Below, in pieces: positions 1-8,179 of a stretch of 64,000 nucleotides of DNA; within the stretch, counting starts at the first letter, position 1, and the number at the start of each line of letters is the position of its first letter. Made by a program: the position numbers and the translations under genes. The DNA comes from Novosphingobium fuchskuhlense (GTDB lineage: Bacteria > Pseudomonadota > Alphaproteobacteria > Sphingomonadales > Sphingomonadaceae). Location of the stretch: NCBI RefSeq assembly GCF_001519075.1, contig NZ_KQ954244.1, positions 1,905,090 to 1,969,089 on the forward strand, in the 5' to 3' direction. The notes under the pieces are model-generated. The model was given only the letters and a program-made list of their open reading frames with translations. It searched no databases and had not been told where the DNA came from.

Positions 1-317
1 AGCGCCGGCGTGATCCGCTCGGCCAGCGGGGCGATCACCACGCCGCCGCGTGCTTCCTCGAGGAACCCGGAGCGCGAAACGCTGCGTCCTGCCGCAAGGC
101 TCGCGGCCAGATCGATCCCGCCATGCAGCCGCTCGCCGTCGATATGCGCGGGCATGCGCCTGAGCCGCACCGCGCTCCCCAGCCGCTCGACCAGCGCATC
201 GCGCGCCGGGCCGGGGCCGCGCAGCCAGAGCCCGCCGAAGCCCGCCGGCCAGAGCGCAAAGGCGCGCAGCGCCAGCGCCGCATCCGCTGCGGCGGGCGGC
301 GCATCAGGCGATGTCAT
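1..317 (-). CDS. bchD: Magnesium chelatase subunit D, N-terminal part (runs off window)
   Basis: BchD is the AAA+/VWA subunit of the magnesium chelatase that inserts Mg into protoporphyrin IX for bacteriochlorophyll. Only about 105 N-terminal residues are present and the gene continues beyond base 1. The translation starts MTSPDAPPAA and contains GGIDLAASLAAGRSVSRSG followed by GGVVIAPLAERI, which resembles the degenerate AAA+ region of BchD proteins. Its ATG at 315-317 overlaps the bchI stop (ATGA), so the two are translationally coupled. The order bchI-bchD is common in photosynthesis gene clusters. The catalytic parts lie outside the window. Confidence 0.8.
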   Translation of the reverse strand, partial: MTSPDAPPAAADAALALRAFALWPAGFGGLWLRGPGPARDALVERLGSAVRLRRMPAHIDGERLHGGIDLAASLAAGRSVSRSGFLEEARGGVVIAPLAERITPA

Positions 318-1315
318 CCAAACACCTCGGCCACCGCGCGTTCGATGCGGGTGGTCGAGCCGGTCTCGTCCAGCACATCGCGGCGCAGGCGGTGGCGCAG
401 CGCCATGGGGGCGACCGCGATCACATGCTTGCGCTTGACCGTATCGGCGCCTTCCAGCGCCGCTTGCGCCCGCGCCGCGCGCATCAGGGTCAGCTCGCCG
501 CGCAAGCCGTCCGCCCGGCAGGCCATGCACAGGCGCGAGGCATCGTAGAGCACTTCGTCCGGCGTCTCGACCGAGGGCAGGCGCGTGCGGCCCTTTGCGA
601 TCTTGCGCACGATCTTCGCGTCCGCCGGCGCCCATTCCGCACAGAACGCCGCCGGATCGCGCTCGTGCGCGGCGCAGCGGCGCATGATCTCTACGCGCGC
701 GTCCAGCGTCTGCGGCGTGCGCACTTCCACCGAAAGCCCGAACCGGTCGAGCAGCTGCGGCCTCAGTTCGCCTTCCTCCGGATTGCCGCTGCCGATCAGC
801 ACGAACTTCGCCTTGTGCCGCACCGAAAGCCCCTCGCGCTCGACGAGGTTCTCGCCCGAGGCCGCGACATCGAGCAGCAGATCGACGAGGTGATCCTCCA
901 GCAGGTTGATCTCGTCGATATAGAGAAAGCCCCGGTGCGCCTTGGCCAGCAGCCCCGGCTCGAAGCGCTTTTCGCCCGAACGCAGCGCCCGCTCCAGATC
1001 GAGTGCGCCGATCACGCGGTCCTCGGTCGCGCCCAGCGGCAGGTCTACAAACGGGACCGCGCGCTTCGCCGTCTTCTTCGATGTACAGGGATCTGGACAG
1101 GTGCCCGCATCGGGCGGTGCGCAGCCGAAGCGGCAGCCTTCCACCGCGGTGATCGGCGGCAGGATCGCGGCAAGTGCCCGCGCTGCCGTCGATTTTCCGG
1201 TCCCGCGATCGCCGAAGACCATCACGCCCCCGATTGCGGGATCGACAGCGGCCAGCAGCAGGGCCTGCTTCATTTCGTCTTGCGCGACGATGGCGGAGAA
1301 GGGGAAGCGGTTCAT
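314..1315 (-). CDS. bchI: Magnesium chelatase ATPase subunit I
   Basis: AAA+ ATPase subunit of the bacteriochlorophyll magnesium chelatase; it forms rings with BchD and drives Mg insertion by BchH. The 333-residue product has Walker A GDRGTGKST (about 35-43) and Walker B with FLYIDEIN (about 130-137). A cysteine-bearing loop (C61, C65, C73, C77) sits where many BchI/ChlI proteins carry cysteines implicated in redox control. I start at ATG 1315 (MNRFPFSAIV); a TTG at 1327 would add four residues, and neither has a clear ribosome-binding site. It is the first gene of a leftward unit and diverges from the DUF3422 gene. Its presence implies a phototrophic host. Confidence 0.93.
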   Translation of the reverse strand: MNRFPFSAIVAQDEMKQALLLAAVDPAIGGVMVFGDRGTGKSTAARALAAILPPITAVEGCRFGCAPPDAGTCPDPCTSKKTAKRAVPFVDLPLGATEDRVIGALDLERALRSGEKRFEPGLLAKAHRGFLYIDEINLLEDHLVDLLLDVAASGENLVEREGLSVRHKAKFVLIGSGNPEEGELRPQLLDRFGLSVEVRTPQTLDARVEIMRRCAAHERDPAAFCAEWAPADAKIVRKIAKGRTRLPSVETPDEVLYDASRLCMACRADGLRGELTLMRAARAQAALEGADTVKRKHVIAVAPMALRHRLRRDVLDETGSTTRIERAVAEVFG

Positions 1316-1416
1316 AGTGTCAACCAATCTGGACTATACGGGTTGTAACGGCAAGTGTGCTGTGAAAGACTATGGCCGAGGCGCGAAGCAGCGCCGGACG
1401 GGGAGTGCCTGAGGCC

Positions 1417-2637
1417 ATGCTGAACGAACACCGGCTTCGGCGCGAGATTGTCGGCGAGATGCATCTGCGGCGCTGGCCGCCCATCACGCCGCCGATGACG
1501 ATCGTCCAGATCCTGCGAATCGGTCCGTCCGAAGGTCTGCCCCCCTTTCGCGGAGGTCCCGCCTTCGCCGCCGAACCGGGCCAGCGCCATATGCAGGGCA
1601 TCCTTGCCGAGGGTCTTCTCTTCACATGGGAACGCCACAGCGAGGCCACCACGCTCACCGTCTTCGCGCGGCCCGACGCGCCCTTGCTCGATGAAGCCCG
1701 CGCCTGGGCCGAAAGCGCCCCGGGCGAAGTGCTGCGCGCCACGCTCATCGATATCGAGGCCGATGCCGCCGCAGCCGCCGCCCGCATGGCTGCGTTCGAG
1801 ATCGATCCCGCCGAACTGGTCTGCTGCGATTTTGGCGGCGGCGCCCGGCTCTCGTCCGATTTCCGCATCAAGGAAGAAGGCTACGGCCGCCTCGTCGTCG
1901 CCGCCGGCCAATTGGGCCCGGTTGATCTCGCCCGCGCCGTCCAGTCGCTGCAGGAACTCGGCAACTACCGCAACATGGCGCTCCTTGGCCTCCCCGTCGC
2001 CCGCGCCGTCTGGGGCAAGCTCGATGCCGCCGAGGAGGAACTGCGCGCCTTCGGCCGCCGCCTTGAATCCGATGCCATCTCCGACAACGAGCTGCTCGAT
2101 TCGCTCTGCGCCATGAGCCTTGAGCTTGGCACCATCGCCAGCGACACGCGCTACCGCCTCAGCGCCACCGCAGCCTATGCCCGGCTGGTGGACGAACGCC
2201 TGGCCACACTGGCTCCTGTCGCCATCCCCGGTTTTGCCAGCCTCGCCGATTTCACCCAGCGGCGCTTCCATCCCGCGATCCGCACCTGCGAGACCGTGGT
2301 GCGCCGCCAGCAGGAACTCGCCGAACGCTCGGCCCAGCTCACCTCGCTGCTGCGCACCCGGATCGAGACGCGGATCGAGGACCAGAACGGCCAGCTCCTC
2401 AAATCCCTGGAAAGCGCGACCCGCACGCAGCTGCGCCTCCAGCACCTCGTCGAAGGGTTCTCCACAGTCGCCATCACCTACTATGCCGTTTCGCTCCTCG
2501 CCTATCTCAGCGGCGGCCTCGCGCTCTTCGGCGTCCACGTGGAGCACGATATCTTCGCCGCGCTGGTGATCATTCCCGTCTTCATCATGCTCTACGTCTA
2601 TCTGCGCCGCGAACGCCACCGCCTCGCCGCAGACTAG
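1417..2637 (+). CDS. DUF3422 family membrane protein
   Basis: Conserved proteobacterial protein of unknown function. The start region EHRLRREIVGEMHLRRWPP and two C-terminal membrane segments (about residues 346-369 and 375-400) fit DUF3422. The large N-terminal part has no predicted membrane segment and includes an Arg/Glu-rich helical region before the membrane hairpin. I prefer ATG 1417 because it places the family motif at the N-terminus. An in-frame ATG at 1372 would add 15 residues lacking family features. It diverges from bchI. Nothing in the sequence gives a biochemical role. Confidence 0.8.
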   Translation: MLNEHRLRREIVGEMHLRRWPPITPPMTIVQILRIGPSEGLPPFRGGPAFAAEPGQRHMQGILAEGLLFTWERHSEATTLTVFARPDAPLLDEARAWAESAPGEVLRATLIDIEADAAAAAARMAAFEIDPAELVCCDFGGGARLSSDFRIKEEGYGRLVVAAGQLGPVDLARAVQSLQELGNYRNMALLGLPVARAVWGKLDAAEEELRAFGRRLESDAISDNELLDSLCAMSLELGTIASDTRYRLSATAAYARLVDERLATLAPVAIPGFASLADFTQRRFHPAIRTCETVVRRQQELAERSAQLTSLLRTRIETRIEDQNGQLLKSLESATRTQLRLQHLVEGFSTVAITYYAVSLLAYLSGGLALFGVHVEHDIFAALVIIPVFIMLYVYLRRERHRLAAD

Positions 2638-2723
2638 CAAATTTGCACCACAAGCCCCGCTTTACGGCGGCGAAAAGGCAGGCAATAGCCTTCCGCAACA
2701 ATCGTTTCGGGGAGAGCGGAACC

Positions 2724-3881
2724 ATGGCCGAAGAAGAAACCTTTGCAGACCTGCGCGAAGGCGTACGCAAGCTCTGTGCGCGCTTCCCCGGCAGCTACTG
2801 GCAGGCGCTCGACCGCGACCGGAAATATCCCACCGAATTCGTGACCACCCTTGCGCAAGAAGGCTGGCTCTCGGTGCTCATCCCCGAAGCCTACGGCGGC
2901 TCCGGCCTCGGCCTCGCGGCGGCGACGGCCGTGCTCGAGGAAGTCCACCGTTCGGGGTGCAACGGCGGCGCCGCCCACGCGCAGATGTACACGATGGGCA
3001 CGCTCCTGCGCCACGGCTCCGAGGAACAGAAGGACCGCTACCTCCCCGCAATCGCGCGCGGAGACCTGCGGCTCCAGGCCTTCGGCGTCACCGAACCCAC
3101 CAGCGGCACCGATACCACGCGCCTTACCACGTTTGCCCGCAGGGATGGCGACCGCTACGTCGTCAACGGCCAGAAGATCTGGATCAGCCGCGCCGAGCAT
3201 TCCGATCTCATGGTCCTCCTCGTGCGCACCACTGCGCGCGATGACTGCGCCAAGTCTACCGATGGCATGAGCGTCCTTCTCGTCGACATGCGCGAGGCGG
3301 TCGGCAACGGCCTCACTATCCGCCCGATCCGCACCATGCTCAACCACGCAACGACCGAGCTGTTCTTCGACGATCTCTCGGTTCCGGCCGAAAACCTCAT
3401 CGGCAAGGAAGGCGATGGATTCCGCTACATCCTCTCCGGCATGAATGCCGAACGCATCCTCATTGCGTCGGAATGCATCGGCGATGCGCGCTTCTTCATC
3501 GACCGCGCCAGCGCCTACGCCCGGGAGCGCTCCGTGTTCGGGCGGCCCATCGGCCAGAACCAGGGCGTGCAGTTCCCCATCGCCCGCGCCTATATCCAGA
3601 CCACCGCCGCCGCGCAGATGGTGGCCGATGCCGCCGCGAAGTTCGATGCGGGCGAGGGTGCCGGCACCGAAGCCAACATGGCCAAGCTGCTCGCGTCCGA
3701 AGCCTCGTGGTTCGCGGCGGACATGTGCGTGCAGACCCATGGCGGCTTCGGCTTTGCCGAGGAATACGACATCGAGCGCAAGTTCCGCGAAACCCGCCTC
3801 TATCAGGTTGCACCGATCTCCTCGAACCTCATCCTCAGCCATGTGGCGACGCACGTCCTGGGCCTGCCGAAGAGCTTCTAG
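2724..3881 (+). CDS. Acyl-CoA dehydrogenase family protein
   Basis: FAD-dependent alpha,beta-oxidation of an acyl-CoA thioester; substrate unknown. The 385-residue length and motifs VTEPTSGTD, GQKIWIS, FDDLSVPAENLIG and QTHGGFGFAEEYDIERKFRE are those of the family. The usual C-terminal YEGT glutamate is absent (the segment reads RLYQVAPISSN). Glu243 in SGMNAERI lies where isovaleryl-CoA dehydrogenase has its catalytic base, so activity of that type is likely. ATG 2724 follows the purine-rich GGGGAGAG. The gene stands alone between DUF3422 and CHRD genes, so context does not suggest a pathway. Confidence 0.88.
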   Translation: MAEEETFADLREGVRKLCARFPGSYWQALDRDRKYPTEFVTTLAQEGWLSVLIPEAYGGSGLGLAAATAVLEEVHRSGCNGGAAHAQMYTMGTLLRHGSEEQKDRYLPAIARGDLRLQAFGVTEPTSGTDTTRLTTFARRDGDRYVVNGQKIWISRAEHSDLMVLLVRTTARDDCAKSTDGMSVLLVDMREAVGNGLTIRPIRTMLNHATTELFFDDLSVPAENLIGKEGDGFRYILSGMNAERILIASECIGDARFFIDRASAYARERSVFGRPIGQNQGVQFPIARAYIQTTAAAQMVADAAAKFDAGEGAGTEANMAKLLASEASWFAADMCVQTHGGFGFAEEYDIERKFRETRLYQVAPISSNLILSHVATHVLGLPKSF

Positions 3882-3991
3882 GTACAAGCCTTTTGCGCAC
3901 AGGGACGGGGAGGCGTAGGATCAGCGCGCAAGCGCAGGCCCGGCGCCGAGTCCCATGGCGCGCAGAGCGGGCCACCGCAGGAGACGATGCA

Positions 3992-4417
3992 ATGAAACGG
4001 TTCCTCATCCTCGCTGGCACCGCTGCCGCATTCGCGCTGGCCCCTGTCGCCGCCGCCGCGGAAACGGTGGTGCTCACGGCCAACCTCTCCGGTGCAAACG
4101 AAGTGGGCGGCGGCGCGCCTGACGGCAACGGTGCCTTCCGCGCCGAGATCAACACTGAAACCGGCGACTTCTGCTACACGCTCTACGGCGAGAAGATCTC
4201 GGCCCCCACGATGGCTCACGTCCACACCGGCGCGGCGGGCGTCAACGGCGGCCCCGTCATCACGATGGACGTCACCGGCAAGGGCAGCGACATGTGTATC
4301 GCGGTCGAGCCCGACAAGTTGAAGCCTATCGTTGCCAACCCGTCGGGCTTCTATGTCAACATCCACACGGCGGGCTTCCCCGCCGGCGCCGTGCGCGGAC
4401 AACTGACCAAGGGCTAA
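3992..4417 (+). CDS. CHRD domain-containing secreted protein
   Basis: A 141-residue exported protein with a signal peptide (MKRFLILAGT..., probable cleavage after VAAAAA) followed by one CHRD domain. Diagnostic segments are LSGANEV near the mature N-terminus, MAHVHTGAAGVNGGPV in the middle and NIHTAGFPAGAVRGQL at the end. CHRD domains occur in chordin and in many short bacterial secreted proteins whose role is unknown. The start is set by ATG 3992 with a GGAGACG ribosome-binding site just upstream. It lies about 110 bases after the acyl-CoA dehydrogenase on the same strand and is probably expressed separately. Confidence 0.85.
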   Translation: MKRFLILAGTAAAFALAPVAAAAETVVLTANLSGANEVGGGAPDGNGAFRAEINTETGDFCYTLYGEKISAPTMAHVHTGAAGVNGGPVITMDVTGKGSDMCIAVEPDKLKPIVANPSGFYVNIHTAGFPAGAVRGQLTKG

Positions 4418-4487
4418 GCTCTCAGCCCCACCTCTTCTGAGGAGGGAGGCGGCGGGTGGCGGCCCCAGCCATGCTCGGCCTACAGGA

Positions 4488-4524
4488 CAAAAAATCGGGA
4501 CGGCCCCAAAGAAGCCGTCCCGAT
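4488..4524 (-). terminator. Intrinsic terminator for leftward transcription
   Basis: A perfect 11-base-pair stem (arms 4494-4504 and 4514-4524, core ATCGGGACGGC) with a 9-base loop. On the minus strand it is followed by six T residues (A run at 4489-4494 on the plus strand). There is no T run on the plus-strand side, so it should end leftward transcripts. It lies 49 bases after the stop of the small ORF at 4574-4759. Confidence 0.75.
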
Positions 4525-4573
4525 CAGTAAAAGGCGCTGCGCAAGCAAATCGCCTTCGGGTCGCAAGCCCCGA

Positions 4574-4759
4574 TTAGCCGGTTTGCATGGCAGTCCTGTG
4601 GCACGGATCACAGGCGCGCGAGAAAATGGCGGAAAAAATGATGTCTCCGGCAGGTAAGGGCCACCACCTCGGCAGTCCGATTGTCGTCTCGGGCTTCATG
4701 AACAGCAGACACGCCCGGCATTGATAAAGCGCTGTCCTACACGGATCGCTCTGCAGCAT
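4574..4759 (-). CDS. Small cysteine-rich protein, unknown function
   Basis: Possible 61-residue protein starting MLQSDPCRTALYQCRAC and ending ACDPCHRTAMQTG. Two CxxC pairs (CRAC and CDPC) flank a segment rich in Trp and Pro (GLPRWWPLPAGD), which would suit a small zinc-binding or redox fold. I recognise no family. The argument for a real gene is that a strong leftward terminator starts 49 bases after its TAA stop and that its codons look like those of the genes around it. The start is uncertain: ATG 4759 lacks a strong ribosome-binding site and a TTG at 4798 is also in frame. Confidence 0.4.
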   Translation of the reverse strand: MLQSDPCRTALYQCRACLLFMKPETTIGLPRWWPLPAGDIIFSAIFSRACDPCHRTAMQTG

Positions 4760-4858
4760 GATGCCCACATGCTCTATGAAACCCTCTCGAACCGCCAATT
4801 TGCGCGCTGCGCGGGCACGGCCGCTTGGATTGCTGCGGAGGCTGACAGTTTCCGCTCA

Positions 4859-4882
4859 GGACTGTGTCAACCGTGTCAACCT
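4859..4882. repeat. 24-bp dispersed repeat, copy 1
   Basis: Contains the 9-mer GTGTCAACC twice in tandem. The whole 24 bases recur exactly, inverted, at 14958-14981, and weaker similarity (a GAGCG and AAA block) continues on the same side of both copies. Both copies are intergenic. Confidence 0.8.
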
Positions 4883-4969
4883 GATCCCGATCCGGGACAC
4901 GGGGCCGGTCTTCTGAAGGCTGGCGACCGCAGCCGAAGCCTGCGACTCGAATGCCTGAACAGCAAATGC

Positions 4970-5008
4970 CCGAAGAGCAAATGGGGGCCGGCATCGCTGC
5001 CGGCCCCC
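4970..5008 (-). terminator. Strong hairpin, probable leftward terminator
   Basis: Perfect 10-base-pair GC stem (GGGGGCCGGC at 4983-4992 and its complement at 4999-5008, extended by one T-A pair) with a six-base loop ATCGCT. On the minus strand it is followed by ATTTGCTCTT, a weak T-rich tail. No protein gene is evident directly upstream in the leftward direction, which suggests an RNA transcript ends here. Confidence 0.55.
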
Positions 5009-5696
5009 ACTGTCGCTGCTGCTGGCACTCTGGCTTTCCAGCGCCTGAGCTCACCGCGTCCATCCGCCGTTCCCTGCCCTTCGGTTCCCGTCCTTTCGAA
5101 CGGCCCGCTCCTTCGAGCAGCACACCTCCGGTCCGCTTCACCGTCCGGTCGTTCCCGCGTGGCGGGCTCTTCCCGTTCGGCGCTGCCTTCAGTCCTGCGG
5201 CGTCCGCAGTTCCTGACCGCATGGGCCTGGCAGTCGCTGGCGCCCGTGCCGCATTCGCCGCGTTACCGCGCCTCCTGCCGCTGCAAGCGTGTTTCCTTCG
5301 CTCTTCCTCGGGCGACGCTCCCGCCGGTCCGGCCTGGCGGCCTCGCCATTGGACGATACCCCCCGTGGGGAGAGAAGGGCCCGTCTGCACAGTCTGGCGT
5401 GCTGCCCCTCGCGTTGCATCTGCTGGGTGCTGCCCCCGGCCTTTCGACCATCGGCCCTGCCGCATCTGCCTTGCTTCGGGACGCCATTCCGGCTTCCGGA
5501 GCCGGTCTTTCCGGTCTGCGCCTCCACCGCTTCCAGCCGCGCCTCAGCACGTTGGAACTGGTTTCAACGCATACTTTCCGGACCTGCCCGATCAGGAAAT
5601 TTTCACCTTCTGATCAGTGCCTTGCGGCTCTTTTCAGGAGGCTGACTTCCCTCTCGACACGACAGATGCTGCGCTCCGGATCTGAGTCGCACAAGC
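5009..5696 (-). other. Purine-rich leftward stretch, possible non-coding RNA
   Basis: About 690 bases between the argG terminator and the hairpin at 4983-5008 in which I find no credible protein. The plus strand is strongly pyrimidine-rich with many TTCC and CCTTC runs, so a leftward transcript would be rich in G and A with many GGA and GGAA motifs. Open frames exist on both strands in several registers, but their translations are Arg/Pro/Gly-rich with no recognisable domain. Short perfect stems such as CCGGCT/AGCCGG occur. I looked for RNase P RNA and tmRNA signatures and did not see them. No promoter is recognisable. A decayed gene is the main alternative. Confidence 0.3.
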
Positions 5697-5743
5697 AGCA
5701 AAAAGCAAAGTTATCCACAGGCAGCCCAAAGGCTGGTGGACAA
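5697..5743 (-). terminator. Probable argG terminator
   Basis: An imperfect hairpin about 46 bases after the argG stop. On the minus strand CCACCAGCC pairs with GGCTG and GTGG around a short loop, followed by ATAACTTTGCTTTTT. A perfect DnaA-box sequence, TTATCCACA (5711-5719), lies within the stem and is most simply explained as part of it. Confidence 0.55.
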
Positions 5744-5788
5744 CTTCGCAAGCTGCGGAAACGTCTCAGGTTTTGATTCGGGCGGGTC

Positions 5789-7018
5789 TCAGTGGCCGCG
5801 CTGGGCCAGCAGACGAAGCCGCAGCGCGTTGAGCTTGATGAAGCCCGCTGCGTCCTTCTGGTCGTAGGCACCGGCATCGTCTTCGAACGTCACGTGGCGT
5901 TCCGAATAGAGGCTGTCCGGAGACCTGCGGCCAACGACCGAGGCATTGCCCTTGTAGAGCTTGAGGCGGACAGTGCCGTTCACCCGCGCCTGGCTGTGAT
6001 CGATCGCGGCTTGCAGCATCTCGCGCTCCGGGCTGAACCAGAAGCCGTTGTAGATGAGCTCGGCGTACTTTGGCATCAGCTCGTCCTTGAGGTGCGCGGC
6101 GCCCCGGTCGAGCGTGATGCTCTCGATGCCGCGGTGCGCGCGGGCATAGATCTCGCCGCCCGGGGTCTCGTACATGCCGCGGCTCTTCATGCCGACGAAG
6201 CGGTTCTCGACGAGATCGAGGCGGCCGATGCCGTGCTTGCGGCCAAGCTCATTGAGCGCAGCAAGCAGAGTGGCTGGCGACATCACCTCGCCGTTGAGAG
6301 CAACGCCGTCGCCCTTGGCAAAATCGATGGTGATGTATTCAGGCGTGTCCGGCGCGTCCTCGGGGTTCACGGTGCGGCTGTAGACGTAGTCCGGCGTCTC
6401 CTGCCACGGATCTTCCAGCACCTTGCCTTCCGAGGAGGTGTGCAGGAGGTTCGCGTCGGTCGAGAACGGGCTTTCCCCGCGCTTGTCCTTGGGCACCGGG
6501 ATCTGATGCGCCTCGGCCCAGGCGATCAGCGCGGTGCGGCTGGTGAGATCCCATTCGCGCCACGGAGCAATGACCTTGATGCCCGGCTCCAGCGCATAGG
6601 CAGACAGTTCAAAGCGCACCTGATCGTTGCCCTTGCCGGTGGCACCGTGTGCGACCGCGTCGGCGCCAGTTTCCCGCGCGATCTCGATCAGGCGCTTGGA
6701 AATGAGCGGGCGGGCGATCGAGGTGCCGAGCAGGTAATCACCTTCATAGCGGGCATTGGCGCGCATCATCGGGAAGACGAAATCGCGCACGAATTCCTCG
6801 CGCAGGTCGTCGATGTAGATGTGCTCGGCCTTGACGCCCATCAGTTCGGCCTTGGCGCGGGCCGGGGCGAGTTCCTCGCCCTGGCCGAGATCGGCGGTGA
6901 ACGTCACCACCTCGCAGCCGTACGTCACCTGCAGCCACTTGAGGATGACGCTGGTATCGAGACCGCCCGAATAGGCGAGGACGACGCGCTTGATATCGGA
7001 GCGCTTTGGTTCAGACAT
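5789..7018 (-). CDS. argG: Argininosuccinate synthase
   Basis: Condenses citrulline and aspartate with ATP to argininosuccinate, the penultimate step of arginine synthesis, in the cytoplasm. The 409 residues match the usual length. The ATP-binding motif AYSGGLDTS sits at about residues 15-23. Further conserved blocks are [31 protein letters not shown] and [20 protein letters not shown]. The gene appears monocistronic: a possible terminator follows at 5697-5743 and the RTX gene lies 98 bases upstream in the same direction. No ARG-box-like operator was recognised. Confidence 0.97.
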   Translation of the reverse strand: MSEPKRSDIKRVVLAYSGGLDTSVILKWLQVTYGCEVVTFTADLGQGEELAPARAKAELMGVKAEHIYIDDLREEFVRDFVFPMMRANARYEGDYLLGTSIARPLISKRLIEIARETGADAVAHGATGKGNDQVRFELSAYALEPGIKVIAPWREWDLTSRTALIAWAEAHQIPVPKDKRGESPFSTDANLLHTSSEGKVLEDPWQETPDYVYSRTVNPEDAPDTPEYITIDFAKGDGVALNGEVMSPATLLAALNELGRKHGIGRLDLVENRFVGMKSRGMYETPGGEIYARAHRGIESITLDRGAAHLKDELMPKYAELIYNGFWFSPEREMLQAAIDHSQARVNGTVRLKLYKGNASVVGRRSPDSLYSERHVTFEDDAGAYDQKDAAGFIKLNALRLRLLAQRGH

Positions 7019-7116
7019 GGCAGCCAGCTTCCCGTGGACAGGTAGTGAATGGCGCGGCGGCTAGCAGGGCCGCCGCGCGCGTGCAACCACCGTGCTGTCT
7101 GCGCATGGCCTGCAGG

Positions 7117-7986
7117 TCAGAGGATCAGGTTCTCGAGGCCGATGATGGTGGGGAGGCGGATTTCCAGATCGGCCGCGCCGTCGCCGTTCACATCACCCCT
7201 GATCCAGCTGAACTGGTAGCCGTCCTCACCCGCGCCGATTGCGCCGCGCAGCAGCCAGAGCTCGCCCGCATGGCCTGTGGGAGCATCGACGAGCGTGAAG
7301 TGCTGGTTGCCGGCCTGCGTCGTATCGGCATCGACTGCGGACAGATCGATCAGGTCGTGTCCGCGCGGATTGGCCGAATTGAAGGCGCGGAAGTTGTTGA
7401 AGATATCGACCGCTCCCGGCGTCGAATCCGTGGCCGAGGTGTAGATGAAGCGCCAGCCGCCGGCAGTTCCGTTCTGGAAATGATCGATGCCGCTGCCGCC
7501 AGTGACGTGCGCGGGCCCGTCCGAGGAGAAATCATCGTTGCCAGCGCCTCCGATCAGACGATTGCGCCCTGCGCCACCGGCCAGCACATCGTTGCCGTCG
7601 CCGCCGCTCAGAACGTCGTTGCCGCCTCCGCCGACGAGCACGTCGTTGCCTTCGCCGCCGGCAAGGCGGTCCGCCGCGTCGCCGCCGACGAGGGTGTCGT
7701 TGCCTCGGCCGCCGAGCAGGGTATCCCGTCCGCCGCCGCCGACAATCGTGTCATTGCCGGCAAGGCCGCGGATCGTCTCGTCTGCGAGGCTGCCGGTGAT
7801 CGTGTTGTCGAGCGTGTTGCCGGTGAGCACGGCGCGGCGACCGCCAGCATCCCCGGCCGTCACGACCAGATCGGTAGCGTCGCGGTCAAGCCGGTAGTCG
7901 ACGCCCGGCGCGACTTCGACGGGCCTCGCCGGGCTTGGGGCGGCGGGAATACCGTGCGGGAACGAGGCGGACGACAAACGGCGCAT
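7117..7986 (-). CDS. RTX-type calcium-binding protein
   Basis: A 289-residue protein with about nine glycine-aspartate nonapeptide repeats (GGxGxDxLx; about residues 73-152, for example GGRGNDTLVGGDAADRLAG), the calcium-binding beta-roll of type I-secreted proteins. The C-terminal part resembles the serralysin C-terminal region and includes a DVNGDGAADLEI calcium-loop-like segment. No signal peptide is evident, as expected for type I export, and no catalytic domain is present. The N-terminal 70 residues are unrecognised. No type I secretion genes are nearby, so its transporter must be elsewhere. Role unknown: adhesin-like or surface protein. Confidence 0.82.
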   Translation of the reverse strand: MRRLSSASFPHGIPAAPSPARPVEVAPGVDYRLDRDATDLVVTAGDAGGRRAVLTGNTLDNTITGSLADETIRGLAGNDTIVGGGGRDTLLGGRGNDTLVGGDAADRLAGGEGNDVLVGGGGNDVLSGGDGNDVLAGGAGRNRLIGGAGNDDFSSDGPAHVTGGSGIDHFQNGTAGGWRFIYTSATDSTPGAVDIFNNFRAFNSANPRGHDLIDLSAVDADTTQAGNQHFTLVDAPTGHAGELWLLRGAIGAGEDGYQFSWIRGDVNGDGAADLEIRLPTIIGLENLIL

Positions 7987-8129
7987 CGGACAGGACCTTC
8001 GTTACGTTGCAATGCGCCAGAACGTTGGCGTTCGCGGGGCCAATTGCAACAGTCGCGGTGCGCAAGCCGCGCTGCTCCTGTCTCACCTTGCGACAGGGGT
8101 AACCATGTGCGGCAATGTGCGGTCCGCAG

Positions 8130-8148
8130 GTGTCCCACGCGGGGACAC
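8130..8148. terminator. Hairpin after the cyclopropane synthase gene
   Basis: Perfect 7-base-pair stem GTGTCCC / GGGACAC with a five-base loop, about 32 bases after the stop of the gene at 8180-9430. There is no T run, so it may be a weak or Rho-assisted terminator or only an mRNA-stabilising hairpin. Confidence 0.3.
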
Positions 8149-8179
8149 TGGCGGCTGTGGAGCTTGAGCGCAGGCCTGC

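Noticed and set aside
1082-1099. TGT-N12-ACA, the PpsR-type site of photosynthesis promoters
   Set aside because: It lies inside the bchI coding sequence, not upstream of a gene, and such a six-base pattern is expected by chance.
5711-5719. Perfect DnaA box TTATCCACA suggesting a replication origin
   Set aside because: It is single, sits within an imperfect hairpin that fits the argG terminator, and no AT-rich unwinding region or dnaA, parA or hemE gene is nearby.
4721-5776. Long overlapping open frames on both strands (up to 350 codons)
   Set aside because: Translations are low-complexity, rich in Arg, Pro, Gly and Ser, disagree between frames and contain no recognisable domain.
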